Notes: generated by a model from the sequence alone, not told the origin. A stretch of 64,000 nucleotides of DNA from Pelomonas sp965229315 (GCF_965229315.1 NZ_CBDDJA010000002.1:2790001-2854000), one strand, 5' to 3'; shown: positions 37,047-46,810, counted from the stretch's first letter. Program-made: numbers and translations.

Positions 37047-39152
37047 TCAGGGGGTTCCCGACAGCAGCGGATACATCGTGGCCTGCACGGCACCGACCTC
37101 GAACAAACCGACCCTCGGGTTCTCTGCTCCGTGGAAGAAGCCAAGGCTCGACGCGGCAGGATCGGGATACACGAGGTCTGAGATCACCACCAGACCGTAG
37201 TCCGCGAAGACCTCCAGCGTGCTCCCGTCCACCCAGATCTCGATGCTGAGTTCGTCGGTGTTCATGACTCGTCGAGCCAGATGCCGCTCAGACTGTCCAG
37301 CGAACTCCGGTGACGACGTCCGGCGGTCGACGAAGAACGAATCCGACGCCGGATCGAAGCCAACTTTGACCGAGCCGACGAAGCCCTTGAACAGTTCCAC
37401 ACCGACGGGCGCCTGCAGCGTCGCGCGCGACAGCCGCAGCCTCAGGCGCAACTGCCTGCCCAAGCTGGCGAACTCCGTGAGGCTTGCCGCCACCTGGCTC
37501 GCCGGAACATCGGTAGCCCGTTGCAAAGGCGTGGCGCTGACGAACGCCTTCGCCTCGTCCACAACCGTCTGACAAAGGCGCAGGCCATGCGGTGTGACCG
37601 CGAGGCTCAGTTCACGCGGCAGCGACTGCTGGCCACGCCATGTCTGTGTGGGCAGCGCGCGTGCGTAATCCCAGTTGCTCATCCAGCCCAGCCAGATGCG
37701 GCGGCCGCCGGGCATGTTGGTGAAGGTGATGGGCGCATAGAAGTCCCGCCCGTAGTCAGCCCAAAGGGTGATCTCGGCATTGGTTGGCTGGTGCACCGGA
37801 CGGTCGGTCATGACGAAGTGATCGACGCTGATGTGACCCCAGCCACCTGTGGCTTCATCAACGACCCGGAGCTGCGCTCCCAGTCCCACCAGGCTCGCCA
37901 CATCCCAAGACACCCACTTCAGGATCTCGGTGTCGTCACCTGATGCCTGCTGCAGCACGCGGCCGCCGATGACCAGTTCCACACGCGTCGCGTGGCCGCG
38001 CCCGCCTGCGATCTGGAAGCACAGGAAAGGCTTGGTGATCATGAACACGGGCGAGGTCAGCGTACCTGTGCTCGCGTCGCCGCCATGGAAGGATGACGCG
38101 AAGCGGCGCCCCAGGAACCCGCCGACATGCTGCTGTCCATCCAGAGAACCCGCGACCGGCCCCCCGCCGAAGGCAGAGCCAGTGACCTGCCAACCGGCCG
38201 GGAAGCGGTCCCCCTCGAAGTCGGCCACAAGGTCGCCCTGAGGCGGTGTGACGGCGTCCAGGGCTTCACTGGCTTCCGCGACGAATCGGGTGCCGTCGAA
38301 ATCGCCGACGAAGTACTGGACGCCGCTCCCTCCCCAGATGGAACCGAGGTTGACCGAGACGATGAGCACCCAGCGCTTCTGGCCAGGCGCACCGACGACC
38401 GGCATCTCCATGAGCTCCGGGACTTCCCAGATGTTGTTGGCGGCCGAGCCGGCAGGCCCGAACGTCGACACCTTGGTCCAGTTCTTGAAGTTTGTGGAGG
38501 TATAGAACCAAACCTCCTGCTCGAGTGCCGCGACCACCAGCATCACCCAGCGCTTCGTCGGCTCATGCCAGAACACATTCGGGTCCCGGAACTCCTTCGA
38601 GCCGATATCGATGATCGGGTTGCCTGCGTAGGGAACGTAGTTGCGCCCGCGATCAAGGCTGTAAGCGAGATGCTGGGACTGAATCTTCGTGACCGGGTCG
38701 AAACCCGTGAAGAAGGCCAGCATCGCCGGTGCCTTGGAGCCCGCAGGCGCAAACCCCGCAGTGTTGTCGTGGTCCACGACCACCGAGCCTGAAAAGGCCA
38801 TGACGTGCTCCGACGCGGGGATCGCGACCGGCAGCTCGCGCCAGGACATCAGATCCGTGCTGACCGCGTGGCCCCAACTGATGTTGCCCCACTGCGCATC
38901 GAAGGGGTTGTACTGGTAGTAGAGGTGGTACTCCCCATCGACGTAAACCAGCCCGTTCGGATCGTTCATCCAGTTGCGCGCCGGGCTGTAGTGAAAGCGA
39001 GGTCGCCAGGCGTCTAGCTTCGAAAGGGGCGGCTGGGAAGGAGGTACAGGCGGGTTCACGATCGGTGGGGTCTCGGGAGAAGTGGTGGAAGCGCCGCCGC
39101 CGCAGCCGGCAAGCGCCATGGAGCCAAGAGAAAAGCCACGCCGGTTCAGCAC
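37047..39152 (-). CDS. GH32 fructan hydrolase, lipoprotein, with inserted beta-sandwich module
   Basis: 701 residues. Lipobox L-A-G-C near residues 14-17, then Pro-rich linker. GH32 catalytic motifs: W-M-N-D64-P-N-G (nucleophile), R-D-P-N-V-F-W (transition-state Asp), W-E-V-P-E-L (acid/base Glu). Between the last propeller blades an insert of about 150 residues starts A-D-F-E-G-D-R-F-P-A-G-W and ends V-D-H-F-V-M-T-D-R-P. A C-terminal GH32C beta-sandwich follows. It releases fructose from levan or inulin, probably as a membrane-anchored enzyme. GTG start, 7-base overlap with the ATPase gene. The insert resembles the repeated modules of the lipoprotein encoded at 44660-46795. Confidence 0.9.
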   Translation of the reverse strand: MLNRRGFSLGSMALAGCGGGASTTSPETPPIVNPPVPPSQPPLSKLDAWRPRFHYSPARNWMNDPNGLVYVDGEYHLYYQYNPFDAQWGNISWGHAVSTDLMSWRELPVAIPASEHVMAFSGSVVVDHDNTAGFAPAGSKAPAMLAFFTGFDPVTKIQSQHLAYSLDRGRNYVPYAGNPIIDIGSKEFRDPNVFWHEPTKRWVMLVVAALEQEVWFYTSTNFKNWTKVSTFGPAGSAANNIWEVPELMEMPVVGAPGQKRWVLIVSVNLGSIWGGSGVQYFVGDFDGTRFVAEASEALDAVTPPQGDLVADFEGDRFPAGWQVTGSAFGGGPVAGSLDGQQHVGGFLGRRFASSFHGGDASTGTLTSPVFMITKPFLCFQIAGGRGHATRVELVIGGRVLQQASGDDTEILKWVSWDVASLVGLGAQLRVVDEATGGWGHISVDHFVMTDRPVHQPTNAEITLWADYGRDFYAPITFTNMPGGRRIWLGWMSNWDYARALPTQTWRGQQSLPRELSLAVTPHGLRLCQTVVDEAKAFVSATPLQRATDVPASQVAASLTEFASLGRQLRLRLRLSRATLQAPVGVELFKGFVGSVKVGFDPASDSFFVDRRTSSPEFAGQSERHLARRVMNTDELSIEIWVDGSTLEVFADYGLVVISDLVYPDPAASSLGFFHGAENPRVGLFEVGAVQATMYPLLSGTP

Positions 39153-40201
39153 GGCGCCAGCCGTTGGCCGGCTGAGTCGAAGAAGTGAAGGCGCTCTGCG
39201 GCGATCTGAAGCGAGCGCCCCTGGCCGAATGCGACCAACCGATCCGTCGTCAACACGGTGACTGCATCCGTCGTGTCTGTCATGCTCAGGTGCACGAGAG
39301 ATTCAGCGCCAAGCCGCTCAACCAGTTGCACGTTCGCCGCGGCGCCAGGGGTCAGCTCAAGGTGCTCCGGTCGCGCACCCACTGTGCCGATGCCGACCGC
39401 TGCCAGTTCGTCATGGTCTCGCCCGGTCAGCATGCGCAGCAGCGCACCATTCGCACGATCAACCTTGATCAGGTTCATGCGGTGTGTGCCCATGAAGCCG
39501 GCAACGAATAGGTTCGCCGGGGTGTCGAACAACTCGTCCGGCGTGCCGAACTGCTCCAGCCCATTTCGGCTGAGCGCCACGATGCGGTCCGCCAGCGTCA
39601 TGGCCTCGACCTGGTCATGCGTGACGTAGACCGTGGTGATGCCATGGCGGCGGTGAAGCTGCGCGATCTCGGTGCGCATCTGGCCGCGCAGGTTCGCGTC
39701 CAGGTTGGAAAGCGGCTCATCAAACAGGAAGGCCCTGGGCTCGCGCACGATGGCCCGCCCAATGGCCACACGCTGGCGCTGCCCTCCCGACAACTGGCCC
39801 GGCTTGCGCTGCAGCAACTCCTCCAGCTGCAGCTGCCGCGCCGCATGCAGGATCATCTCGTGACGCTTCGCCTTGGGCGTCTTGAGAATCTTCAGGCCGA
39901 AGCCGATGTTGTCGTAGACCGTCATGTGCGCGTACAGCGCATAGTTCTGGAACACCATCGACACGCCCCGCTCCACCGGGGGCAGTTCGTTCACCCGCGT
40001 GCCGTCGAAGGTCAGCTCACCGCCGCTGACAGCCTCGAGGCCGGCAATCATGCGCAGCAGCGTCGACTTGCCACATCCGGACGGCCCCACGAGCACGGTG
40101 AACTCCCCTTTGCGCAGGTGCAGGTTCAGCCCCTTGAAGACGTAGCGGTCGAGATGCTCCTCATAGCGCTTGTCGACCTGGTTGAAAACAATGTTTGGCA
40201 T
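39146..40201 (-). CDS. ABC transporter ATPase, CUT1 sugar type (MsmK/UgpC-like)
   Basis: 351 residues. Walker A G-P-S-G-C-G-K-S-T, Q-loop in V-F-Q-N-Y-A-L-Y, signature L-S-G-G-Q-R-Q-R-V-A, Walker B F-L-F-D-E-P-L-S-N-L-D, and the switch His in T-H-D. The C-terminal third is the OB-like regulatory domain of CUT1 ATPases with G-A-R-P-E-H. It powers import by the two permeases encoded upstream. Many such ATPases serve several importers, but here it is encoded inside the operon. Confidence 0.93.
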   Translation of the reverse strand: MPNIVFNQVDKRYEEHLDRYVFKGLNLHLRKGEFTVLVGPSGCGKSTLLRMIAGLEAVSGGELTFDGTRVNELPPVERGVSMVFQNYALYAHMTVYDNIGFGLKILKTPKAKRHEMILHAARQLQLEELLQRKPGQLSGGQRQRVAIGRAIVREPRAFLFDEPLSNLDANLRGQMRTEIAQLHRRHGITTVYVTHDQVEAMTLADRIVALSRNGLEQFGTPDELFDTPANLFVAGFMGTHRMNLIKVDRANGALLRMLTGRDHDELAAVGIGTVGARPEHLELTPGAAANVQLVERLGAESLVHLSMTDTTDAVTVLTTDRLVAFGQGRSLQIAAERLHFFDSAGQRLAPC

Positions 40202-40281
40202 GCTGAAACTCGAGATTCAGTTGTGGCTACCGATAGACATCAGAGAGCAAAAAAGGTGCCGCGGTCGCATCGTCGACGCGC

Positions 40282-41166
40282 TCAGCCCTTGATGCCCGCG
40301 CCGACCACGGATCGGATGAAGTGCTTCTGGAAGGCCAGGAAGAAGACCAGCACCGGCAACGTGATGATGGACGCGTAGGCCATGATCTCGCCCCACTGCG
40401 TCGTGCGGCCATAGAACTGCTGCAGGCCAACCATCACCGTGCGCGCCTGCGAGGTGTGGACGGTCATCACCGGCCACAGGTATTGGTTCCACATGCCCAG
40501 GAACAGGATGATGGCGGCGGTCACGATGACCGGCTTGCAGACCGGCAACACGACGCGCAGGTAGATCGTCAGCGCGCCGGCGCCGTCCATCCGGGCGGCC
40601 TCCAGCAGTTCGTCGGGCACATCCTTGAAGAATTGATAGAACAGGAAGACGCAGAACGCGTTCGCGAGGAAGGGCACGAACTGGACGTGCAGCGTGTCCA
40701 GCCACCCGACGACGACTGCTCCTGTGCCGATGTCGATCCACGGCAGCTTGGACACGATCAGCAGCAGCGGGATGGCCAGCACCTCGAACGGCACGATCAG
40801 CAGGCCGATCACCAGGGACAGCGCGACGCCCTGGCCGCGCCACTTCAGCTTTGCCAGCGCAAAGGCAGCGGCGCTGTTGATGAAGATGCCCGCTACGACC
40901 GTGACCAGAGACACCACGCCCGAGTTGAACAAGTAGGACCCGATTGAGCCCTTCTCGAACATCGCGCGGTAGTTGTCGAGCGTCCAGCTGGCATTCGGGA
41001 TCAGGGCCGTCGGGCTGCCAAGGTCGGCGAATATCACCTCGCTCGGCTTGAAGCCGGCGGCGAACATGAACAGCATCGGATAGGCGAACACGATGCCCGC
41101 AAGCACCATCAACGCGACATGCAGCAGCTTGCCGGCGACCAGCGCTCCTTCTGCGGACCGATTCAT
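40282..41166 (-). CDS. ABC sugar transporter permease (MalG-type)
   Basis: 294 residues with six predicted membrane helices and the EAA loop E-A-A-R-M-D-G-A-G near residue 187, where the ATPase docks. Start ATG overlaps the stop of the upstream permease gene (ATGA). An 80-base gap separates it from the ATPase gene downstream, with no gene in it. It forms the import channel with the MalF-type partner. Confidence 0.92.
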   Translation of the reverse strand: MNRSAEGALVAGKLLHVALMVLAGIVFAYPMLFMFAAGFKPSEVIFADLGSPTALIPNASWTLDNYRAMFEKGSIGSYLFNSGVVSLVTVVAGIFINSAAAFALAKLKWRGQGVALSLVIGLLIVPFEVLAIPLLLIVSKLPWIDIGTGAVVVGWLDTLHVQFVPFLANAFCVFLFYQFFKDVPDELLEAARMDGAGALTIYLRVVLPVCKPVIVTAAIILFLGMWNQYLWPVMTVHTSQARTVMVGLQQFYGRTTQWGEIMAYASIITLPVLVFFLAFQKHFIRSVVGAGIKG

Positions 41167-42221
41167 GATCCCAACCTTTCCATGATCTTCTTCTGGCCGA
41201 ACGACAGCAGCAGCACGAAGAGGAAGAAGAACAGCGTCATGGCGGAGCCGTAGGCAATGTCCTGCTCTCGGAAGCCCACGCGGACCGCGTGGAAGATGAT
41301 GGTCGTGGTCGAGTCGCGCGGGCCGCCACCGGTGAGCACGTCGACCTGCGTGAACAGGCCGAAGGCCATGATGGTCGTCGAGAGCATGACGAACACCAGC
41401 GTCCGCTTCAGCCCAGGCACCGTGATGTAGATGAACTTCTGCCAGGCGTTCGCGCCCATGACGCTGGCGGCTTCGTACTGGTCGTTCGAGATGCCCTGCA
41501 GGCCGGACAGGAAGATCAACATCTGGAAGCCAGCGCCCTGCCAGGCCGACATGATGGCGATGGAGAGCATGGCCAAGCGCGGGTCGCCAAGCCAGTCGGG
41601 CTGGGCCGCTTCGTCACCGAAGACGGCTCTCAGCACCTGATTGAGCAAGCCTGCGTCGGTGTGCAGGATCAACCCCCAGATCGCCGAGACGACGACCATC
41701 GAGGTCACGACCGGTGAGAAGAACACGGTACGCAGCCCAACACGCCCGCGGAACTTCTGGTTCACCCACAGCGCCATCGCTAATGCGAGGCCGCATTGCA
41801 AGGGCACGACCAGCAGCGCGAACAGGAAGGTGTTGAGGATGGAGCGCAGGAACTGCGGGTCGCGTGCGCCGACCAGGTAATGCGACCCGGCGATCTGGAC
41901 GTTCGTGAGGTACTGAAAGCCGTCGAGGGTTGCGGGGTCCGCGCGCTTGAGCTGCCGCCACTGCCGCGAGGGGTTCTGCTGCTCCTTGACCAGCGCTGCC
42001 GGTGCTTCGACTAGCTTGAGCGAGAACATCCGCGTGTAGTTGTCGAGGCCCACCCATTCAAGGTTGTCGGACTGCAGCAGCTTGATGTTGGTGAAGCTGA
42101 AGCCTACCGCCATGATGAACGGCAGGACGACGAAGGCGGCGAAGAGGAAAAGTGCCGGGCCCAGCAGCGCAGCCACCTCGCCCCAACGCGCGTGCCCGAA
42201 ATGTTTGATGTCAGAAGCCAT
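41163..42221 (-). CDS. ABC sugar transporter permease (MalF-type)
   Basis: 352 residues from ATG 42221; GTG 42227 would add two. It has a first helix near residues 15-40, a periplasmic insertion (about 70-115) and a core of further helices with an EAA-type loop E-A-A-S-V-M-G-A-N. The periplasmic insertion is longer than in minimal permeases. Partner of the MalG-type permease. It overlaps the binding-protein gene slightly. Confidence 0.9.
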   Translation of the reverse strand: MASDIKHFGHARWGEVAALLGPALFLFAAFVVLPFIMAVGFSFTNIKLLQSDNLEWVGLDNYTRMFSLKLVEAPAALVKEQQNPSRQWRQLKRADPATLDGFQYLTNVQIAGSHYLVGARDPQFLRSILNTFLFALLVVPLQCGLALAMALWVNQKFRGRVGLRTVFFSPVVTSMVVVSAIWGLILHTDAGLLNQVLRAVFGDEAAQPDWLGDPRLAMLSIAIMSAWQGAGFQMLIFLSGLQGISNDQYEAASVMGANAWQKFIYITVPGLKRTLVFVMLSTTIMAFGLFTQVDVLTGGGPRDSTTTIIFHAVRVGFREQDIAYGSAMTLFFFLFVLLLSFGQKKIMERLGS

Positions 42222-43449
42222 AGTCACGGTTGCGCTTCAAGTCCTGCTGGATCGCTTCAACGGCGCGATCGAGTGCCTCCGCCGCGTCCCCGCCCTCGCG
42301 CACTTCCTTCATGGCGCGCTCGAAGCTGCTGCTGATGAGGGGATAAGCGGGCGTCTCCGGGCGCAGAACCGCGAACCTGCGTGCGAATTCGAAGTAGTCG
42401 CGGCCGTAGCCACCGACGCGGTACATCGTCGTCAGATCCGCTGCGGCCTCACTCGTCGGCATCAGGCCGGTTTCCACCGAGAAGGCGGCGATCTCCTTGG
42501 TGCTGATCAGGTGCTCAATGAACTGACGGGCGCCTTCCGGATGGGGGCAGCTGCTGGAGACCGCCCATTGCCAGGACCCCGCGCCTATGCGCGGCGCCTG
42601 CCCGAAGGCGGGGGGCGGCATGGCCACCAGGTCATCCTTGAACTTCCTGCGGTATTCGCTGTCGGCCCATGACCCGTTGTAGTTGAAGACGGCGCGTCCG
42701 CTGAGGAAGGCCTGCTCGTCCACCGGTTTGCGCGACGCCAGGCGTTCGTCAAACAGGCTACGGTAGTAGTCCAGCACGGTCAGCGCCTTGTCGCTGTTCA
42801 GCACGCCTTCGGCGACCTTGAACGTCTTGCGATCGATCAGGTCGGCTCCTGCGCTTTGGAGCCACGGCGAGAACGCATAGGGAACCCATTCGCCGTTGCG
42901 TTGGCCGTTGAGGTCCAGCGGATAGCGGACGCCCTGCTTCTTGAGCTGACGCAGGATGTCGCGGAACTCGTCGGCCGAGTAGGGATGCTCAAGGGTCGCG
43001 ACGCGGATGCCGGCCTTCTCGAGCACGCTCTTGCGCGCGAACAATGCGAGCACGACATCGAACTGGCCCACCGCGAACAGCTTGCCTTTCAGCGTGGAGC
43101 GTCCACCAGCGATCAGCGCTTCTGCGCCGGCCGGGCGCAGCTTCCCCTCCAGGGGCTGGATATGACCCGCCCACGCGAAATTGGGAACCGACGGCTGATC
43201 CAGGTCCAGCACGCAAGGCAGCTTGTGGGTCATGGCCGCAGCAGTCACTGCCTGCTGGTATGAGCCCTGGGGAAGCGTCTCCACTACGACACGCCACTCG
43301 CTTTGCTTGCGATTGAAGCGCTCGACTGCATTGGCGCTGGCGACCATTTCAAGGTCGCCGGTTTCATGGCGCCAGACATGAAGTTCTTGCGGTGCCGCAA
43401 GAGCAGACATCGCGGCCCACGCAGCGGCTGCGCCAATCAAATGCTTCAC
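42211..43449 (-). CDS. ABC transporter sugar-binding protein (family 1)
   Basis: 412 residues with a signal peptide (A-A-A-A-W-A-A-M-S-A-L-A-A). The mature chain begins L-H-V-W-R-H-E-T-G and contains G-K-L-F-A-V-G-Q-F-D, typical of cluster 1 binding proteins for oligosaccharides. The likely ligand is fructo-oligosaccharides, because GH32 and fructokinase genes share the operon. The start is GTG 43449 within GTGA, overlapping the LacI stop by 4 bases. Confidence 0.9.
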   Translation of the reverse strand: MKHLIGAAAAWAAMSALAAPQELHVWRHETGDLEMVASANAVERFNRKQSEWRVVVETLPQGSYQQAVTAAAMTHKLPCVLDLDQPSVPNFAWAGHIQPLEGKLRPAGAEALIAGGRSTLKGKLFAVGQFDVVLALFARKSVLEKAGIRVATLEHPYSADEFRDILRQLKKQGVRYPLDLNGQRNGEWVPYAFSPWLQSAGADLIDRKTFKVAEGVLNSDKALTVLDYYRSLFDERLASRKPVDEQAFLSGRAVFNYNGSWADSEYRRKFKDDLVAMPPPAFGQAPRIGAGSWQWAVSSSCPHPEGARQFIEHLISTKEIAAFSVETGLMPTSEAAADLTTMYRVGGYGRDYFEFARRFAVLRPETPAYPLISSSFERAMKEVREGGDAAEALDRAVEAIQQDLKRNRDYGF

Positions 43450-44477
43450 CTGCGGCTCCTGCCCGCCGGCGCGGCCGCAACCGATGCACGTGTCTGAACA
43501 TCGCAGCGCTCCTTGAGCTTGCCCTTTGACGAGGGATCGCAGGCAAGCCTGGCGGCGTGCATGCCCATCTGCAGGTAGGGCAGGCGCACACTGGTGAGCG
43601 GCGGATCCGTGGCGTGAACCAGCATCGGATGATCGTCATACCCGAGCACGGAGATGTCGTCCGGGACGGCGATCTGACGCTTGTGCAGGCACTGGATGAT
43701 GCGAGCGGCCATCTTGTCGTTGCCGGCCACGATGGCGGTTGGCTTGTGCGCTCGCAGCACCTCACCCACCAGGGCGTCGATGCTTGCAAATTCGTCGTCG
43801 GCGTTGCCACCTCCCGAGCCCTGCACGAAGACCGGCTCCGGCAGCTTTCGATCGGCTGCAGCCTTGAGATAGCCCCGGTGTCGCAGTTGGGTTGCGCGCA
43901 TGTCGGCAAAGAGCTCGAAGACGACAACGCGGCGGTGATTGAGTTCGTAGAGATGGGCGAGCCCGTCCCTGGCGCCCTGTTCGTCATCGGGCACCACTGC
44001 GGCGTAGTCACTGCGCTGCGCATAGCAGTTCAGTAGAACGACACGCAGGTCGTCGGCCCGCTCGAGCAAGTCCGTGTCGACTGGCCGGTGGAAGTGCGTC
44101 GCAAAGATCAGCGCGTCCACGCGGTGTTCGATCAGTTCGTCGATCAGGGAAGGGATGTCCTCTTCGGAGCCGCCGCTTTCGGCGATCAGGAGGCGCTTGC
44201 CCTGCTGCTTAGCGGACAGCTGCAGCCCCTTGATCAGCTCGAACGAATCTGGGCTCGTTGTGATGCGATCCGAGACCACACCGATCAGGTTGGTCTTGAC
44301 GCCCTTCAACGACCGCGCAGCGATCGACGGCCGGTACTTCAGGGCCTGCATGGCGCCGATGATCAACGCAGAAGTCTTCGTCGAGACGCAGGTGGGATCG
44401 TTGAGGTATCGCGAGACAGTGCGTACCGACACATTGGCGGTTGCAGCAACCTCGTATATCGTGGCCGAAGAAGTCAT
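43446..44477 (-). CDS. LacI-family transcriptional regulator of the fructan locus
   Basis: 343 residues. N-terminal LacI helix-turn-helix: T-I-Y-E-V-A-A-T-A-N-V-S-V-R-T-V-S-R-Y-L-N, hinge helix Y-R-P-S-I-A-A-R-S-L, then a periplasmic-binding-protein-like sensor domain (about 60-330, ending V-L-G-Y-D-D-H-P and L-T-S-V-R-L-P). Two palindromic operator copies sit 23-62 bases upstream of its start and three more precede the GH32 operon, so it probably represses both operons and itself until a fructose-containing inducer binds. First gene of the second operon. Confidence 0.9.
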   Translation of the reverse strand: MTSSATIYEVAATANVSVRTVSRYLNDPTCVSTKTSALIIGAMQALKYRPSIAARSLKGVKTNLIGVVSDRITTSPDSFELIKGLQLSAKQQGKRLLIAESGGSEEDIPSLIDELIEHRVDALIFATHFHRPVDTDLLERADDLRVVLLNCYAQRSDYAAVVPDDEQGARDGLAHLYELNHRRVVVFELFADMRATQLRHRGYLKAAADRKLPEPVFVQGSGGGNADDEFASIDALVGEVLRAHKPTAIVAGNDKMAARIIQCLHKRQIAVPDDISVLGYDDHPMLVHATDPPLTSVRLPYLQMGMHAARLACDPSSKGKLKERCDVQTRASVAAAPAGRSRR

Positions 44478-44499
44478 GTCTCCAACATTCTTTTAGATC

Positions 44500-44539
44500 A
44501 AATGACCATCGGTAGCCATTTGTCTATCGATGGTAATTG
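44500..44539 (-). promoter_or_regulatory. Two operator copies upstream of the lacI-type gene
   Basis: Palindromes centred at 44510/44511 (ATGACCATCGGTAGCCAT) and 44528/44529 (TGTCTATCGATGGTA), 18 bases apart. They share the ATCGAT-centred pattern with three sites near 51960-52145. A spacing of nearly two helical turns would let two dimers bind on one DNA face. Confidence 0.8.
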
Positions 44540-44586
44540 TCCTGGGGAGGGTTGTCGCTCGGGTTTTCCCGGGACCTCCAAGAAAC

Positions 44587-44604
44587 AGGCGCCCGAGGGC
44601 GCCT
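44587..44604 (-). terminator. Terminator hairpin downstream of the surface lipoprotein gene
   Basis: AGGCGCCC-GA-GGGCGCCT, followed on the minus strand by TGTTTCTT. It separates the GH32-receptor-lipoprotein operon from the LacI-transporter operon. Confidence 0.65.
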
Positions 44605-44659
44605 ACAAGGCCCGAAGGCCAGAGGGATGCACGCAACCGCCCCCAGCGGAGCCGGTGGA

Positions 44660-46795
44660 TTACTTCTTCTTGACAGCGCCCATGTAGACCTGGTCGAAGC
44701 TGACAAAGCCGCAGCCTCCCGCCTCGTTGTCGAAGATCTGCACCTTGGCTTGCTTGCCGGCCTGTGCAGTGAGGTCGATGGTCACCCAGTTGCCGTCATC
44801 CTTGATGGAAGACTGGTTGCAGGAGTTCGGCGTGTAGGTCGCCAGGACCGTTCCTGTGGCGTCCAGGACCTTGAGCCCCACGGTGCCGTTGGCATTGCCG
44901 CCCGACATCAGGAAGTTCAGGTAAGGCCGGCTTGCATTTACGGTGAACAGCGGCGAAGTCAGCGTGCCGGTCGAACCGTCGCATCCCTTGCTGTTGGCGT
45001 TCATCTCACAGGTGCTGACGGCGCGCGCCCCCACCCTCGCGCCACCCGAAACACCCTTCCAGGCGTCGGCACTCGCGGGGCTGGCGAAGTCGCCCGTTGC
45101 CGTCCACACCTGGGCCGTGGCCACCGCATCATCGAAGTCGCCGATGACCTGGGCGAAGGCGTCCGCAGTCACTGTGACGTTGAAGCCAAGCGTCGCCGTC
45201 GAGGCCGGGGTCAGCGTGACCTTGCCGCCGTCCTTGCCGTTGCCCGACGGATTCCAGGCCGTGGAGGACTGGTACCACTGGTCAGTGCTGACGAAGCCGC
45301 AGCCCGTCGCCTCCTCGTCGAACAACTGCGCCTGGATGTAGGCCGAGTTCAACGCGGAGATGTCGATGTGCGTCCAGTCATCGTCGTTCTGGATGAAGGA
45401 GGGGCCGCAGCTGGTCGGTGTGTAAGTCAGCAGCACGTTGCCCACGGTGTCCATGACCCGCAAGCCGACGTTTTTGCCGGCGCCACCGCCGTGCATCAGG
45501 AAGTTCAGATACTGATCGGTCACCTTGAAGGACGGCGACGTCAGCGTGCCCACCGGTGGGTCGCACGGCGTGCCCGGTCCAGCGATTTCGCAGGTGGTGA
45601 TGGCCTTGTCACCCACACGCGCAGCGTTGGCGTCGGTGCCGGTCGTGCCCTGCCAGTTGGTTGCCGTGGGATTGGCAAAGACACCGGTGCCCACCCAGCC
45701 GCGCTTGGCCACCATGTCGACCGGATTCTCGAAGCTTGCGAAAGGAACCATCTTCTGGAACGTCACAGCCCCTTCGACGGTGACCTTGACGGGCGACAGC
45801 GGCTTGGTGAGCACGCCGGCGAGAGTGCCTCGCGGCTTGTCCGTCTGGTAGAAGTGATCGAAGGCAACGAAGCCGCAGCCCGCCGAAGCGTTGTCGAAGA
45901 TCTTGAGCTGAACCTTTTCACCGATCAGCCCGCTGGTGTCGAAGTTGACGTAGTGCTGATCGCCCTTGAGGACGGGATCACCGCAGCTGTTCGGGTTGTA
46001 CGTTCCCAGGACCTGCGCGACCGAGGAGCCCGGCGGCGTATAGAGCACCTGCGCGCCCACGTCAGGGCCGCCGTTGCCACCCGACATCAGGAAGGTGATC
46101 GAGTCCTTCGTGATGGTGACGTTGTTGATCGTGATGCTGCCCGTGGGTGCATCGCAACCGCCACCGCCGATTTCGCAGGTCGACACCGCAGCGTCGCCGA
46201 TGCGAGCGGCGATGGGCGCCAGAGTCGGGTTGTTGTACTCGAGGTTGTTCCAGTTCGTCGTCGCGGCAAAGGCGCCGGTCAGGGTGTACTTGGCCGTGTC
46301 CTGCTGCATCAGCGCCGGGAACTCGAAGCTCGCGATGACGTTCTCATCGACGAAGGTGGTGTCGTCCGTCGTCACATGCGCCGAGGTGTTCGCGACGTGG
46401 CATGTCGGGCATGAGGTTACCTTGATCGACAGCGCCAGTTTGGACGGCGTTGAATAGGTGTCGTCCGCTACCGCGGTGACCTGGTAGACGTTGTCCTTGT
46501 TGGCATCCGACGGCGCCAGAAAGTTGGGTGGGATCGCGAAGCGGATTGAACCGTCGCCGCTGATCGAGAACAGGGCGGCATCGGGACCCGTGAGCGACAG
46601 CTTGACATTGTTGTTGTCCGGGCTGGTGACCGACAGCTTCGTCACATCGCGGCTGAATTCAGGCACGCTGATCGAACCCGGATCGGCGATGACCGGGGAC
46701 TTGGGTTGAGGCAGTGAGTCGAGGCTTGCTCCGCCACCGCCGCCACAGGCAGCGAGCAGCAAAGTGATCGACAACAGGCACAGGAGCTTTTTCAT
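44660..46795 (-). CDS. Surface lipoprotein with three repeated fructan-type modules
   Basis: 711 residues. Lipobox L-A-A-C at residues 14-17, then a glycine run, a cadherin-like domain (about 45-130), and three repeats of about 180 residues (starting near 153, 345 and 540). Each repeat has A-R-I/V-G-x-x-A-x-S/T-T-C-E, a TLTSP-like turn, F-L-M-S/H-G-G, T-Y-x-P-x-S-C and G-C-G-F-V-x-x-D. The ends of module 1 (D-H-F-Y-Q-T-D-K-P) and of the GH32 insert (D-H-F-V-M-T-D-R-P) are nearly the same. It lies 15 bases after the TonB receptor gene, so a glycan-binding partner of that receptor is likely, analogous in role to SusD/E/F proteins but not related in sequence as far as I can see. Confidence 0.8.
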   Translation of the reverse strand: MKKLLCLLSITLLLAACGGGGGASLDSLPQPKSPVIADPGSISVPEFSRDVTKLSVTSPDNNNVKLSLTGPDAALFSISGDGSIRFAIPPNFLAPSDANKDNVYQVTAVADDTYSTPSKLALSIKVTSCPTCHVANTSAHVTTDDTTFVDENVIASFEFPALMQQDTAKYTLTGAFAATTNWNNLEYNNPTLAPIAARIGDAAVSTCEIGGGGCDAPTGSITINNVTITKDSITFLMSGGNGGPDVGAQVLYTPPGSSVAQVLGTYNPNSCGDPVLKGDQHYVNFDTSGLIGEKVQLKIFDNASAGCGFVAFDHFYQTDKPRGTLAGVLTKPLSPVKVTVEGAVTFQKMVPFASFENPVDMVAKRGWVGTGVFANPTATNWQGTTGTDANAARVGDKAITTCEIAGPGTPCDPPVGTLTSPSFKVTDQYLNFLMHGGGAGKNVGLRVMDTVGNVLLTYTPTSCGPSFIQNDDDWTHIDISALNSAYIQAQLFDEEATGCGFVSTDQWYQSSTAWNPSGNGKDGGKVTLTPASTATLGFNVTVTADAFAQVIGDFDDAVATAQVWTATGDFASPASADAWKGVSGGARVGARAVSTCEMNANSKGCDGSTGTLTSPLFTVNASRPYLNFLMSGGNANGTVGLKVLDATGTVLATYTPNSCNQSSIKDDGNWVTIDLTAQAGKQAKVQIFDNEAGGCGFVSFDQVYMGAVKKK

Positions 46796-46810
46796 CGTTG
46801 TTCTCCCGGG

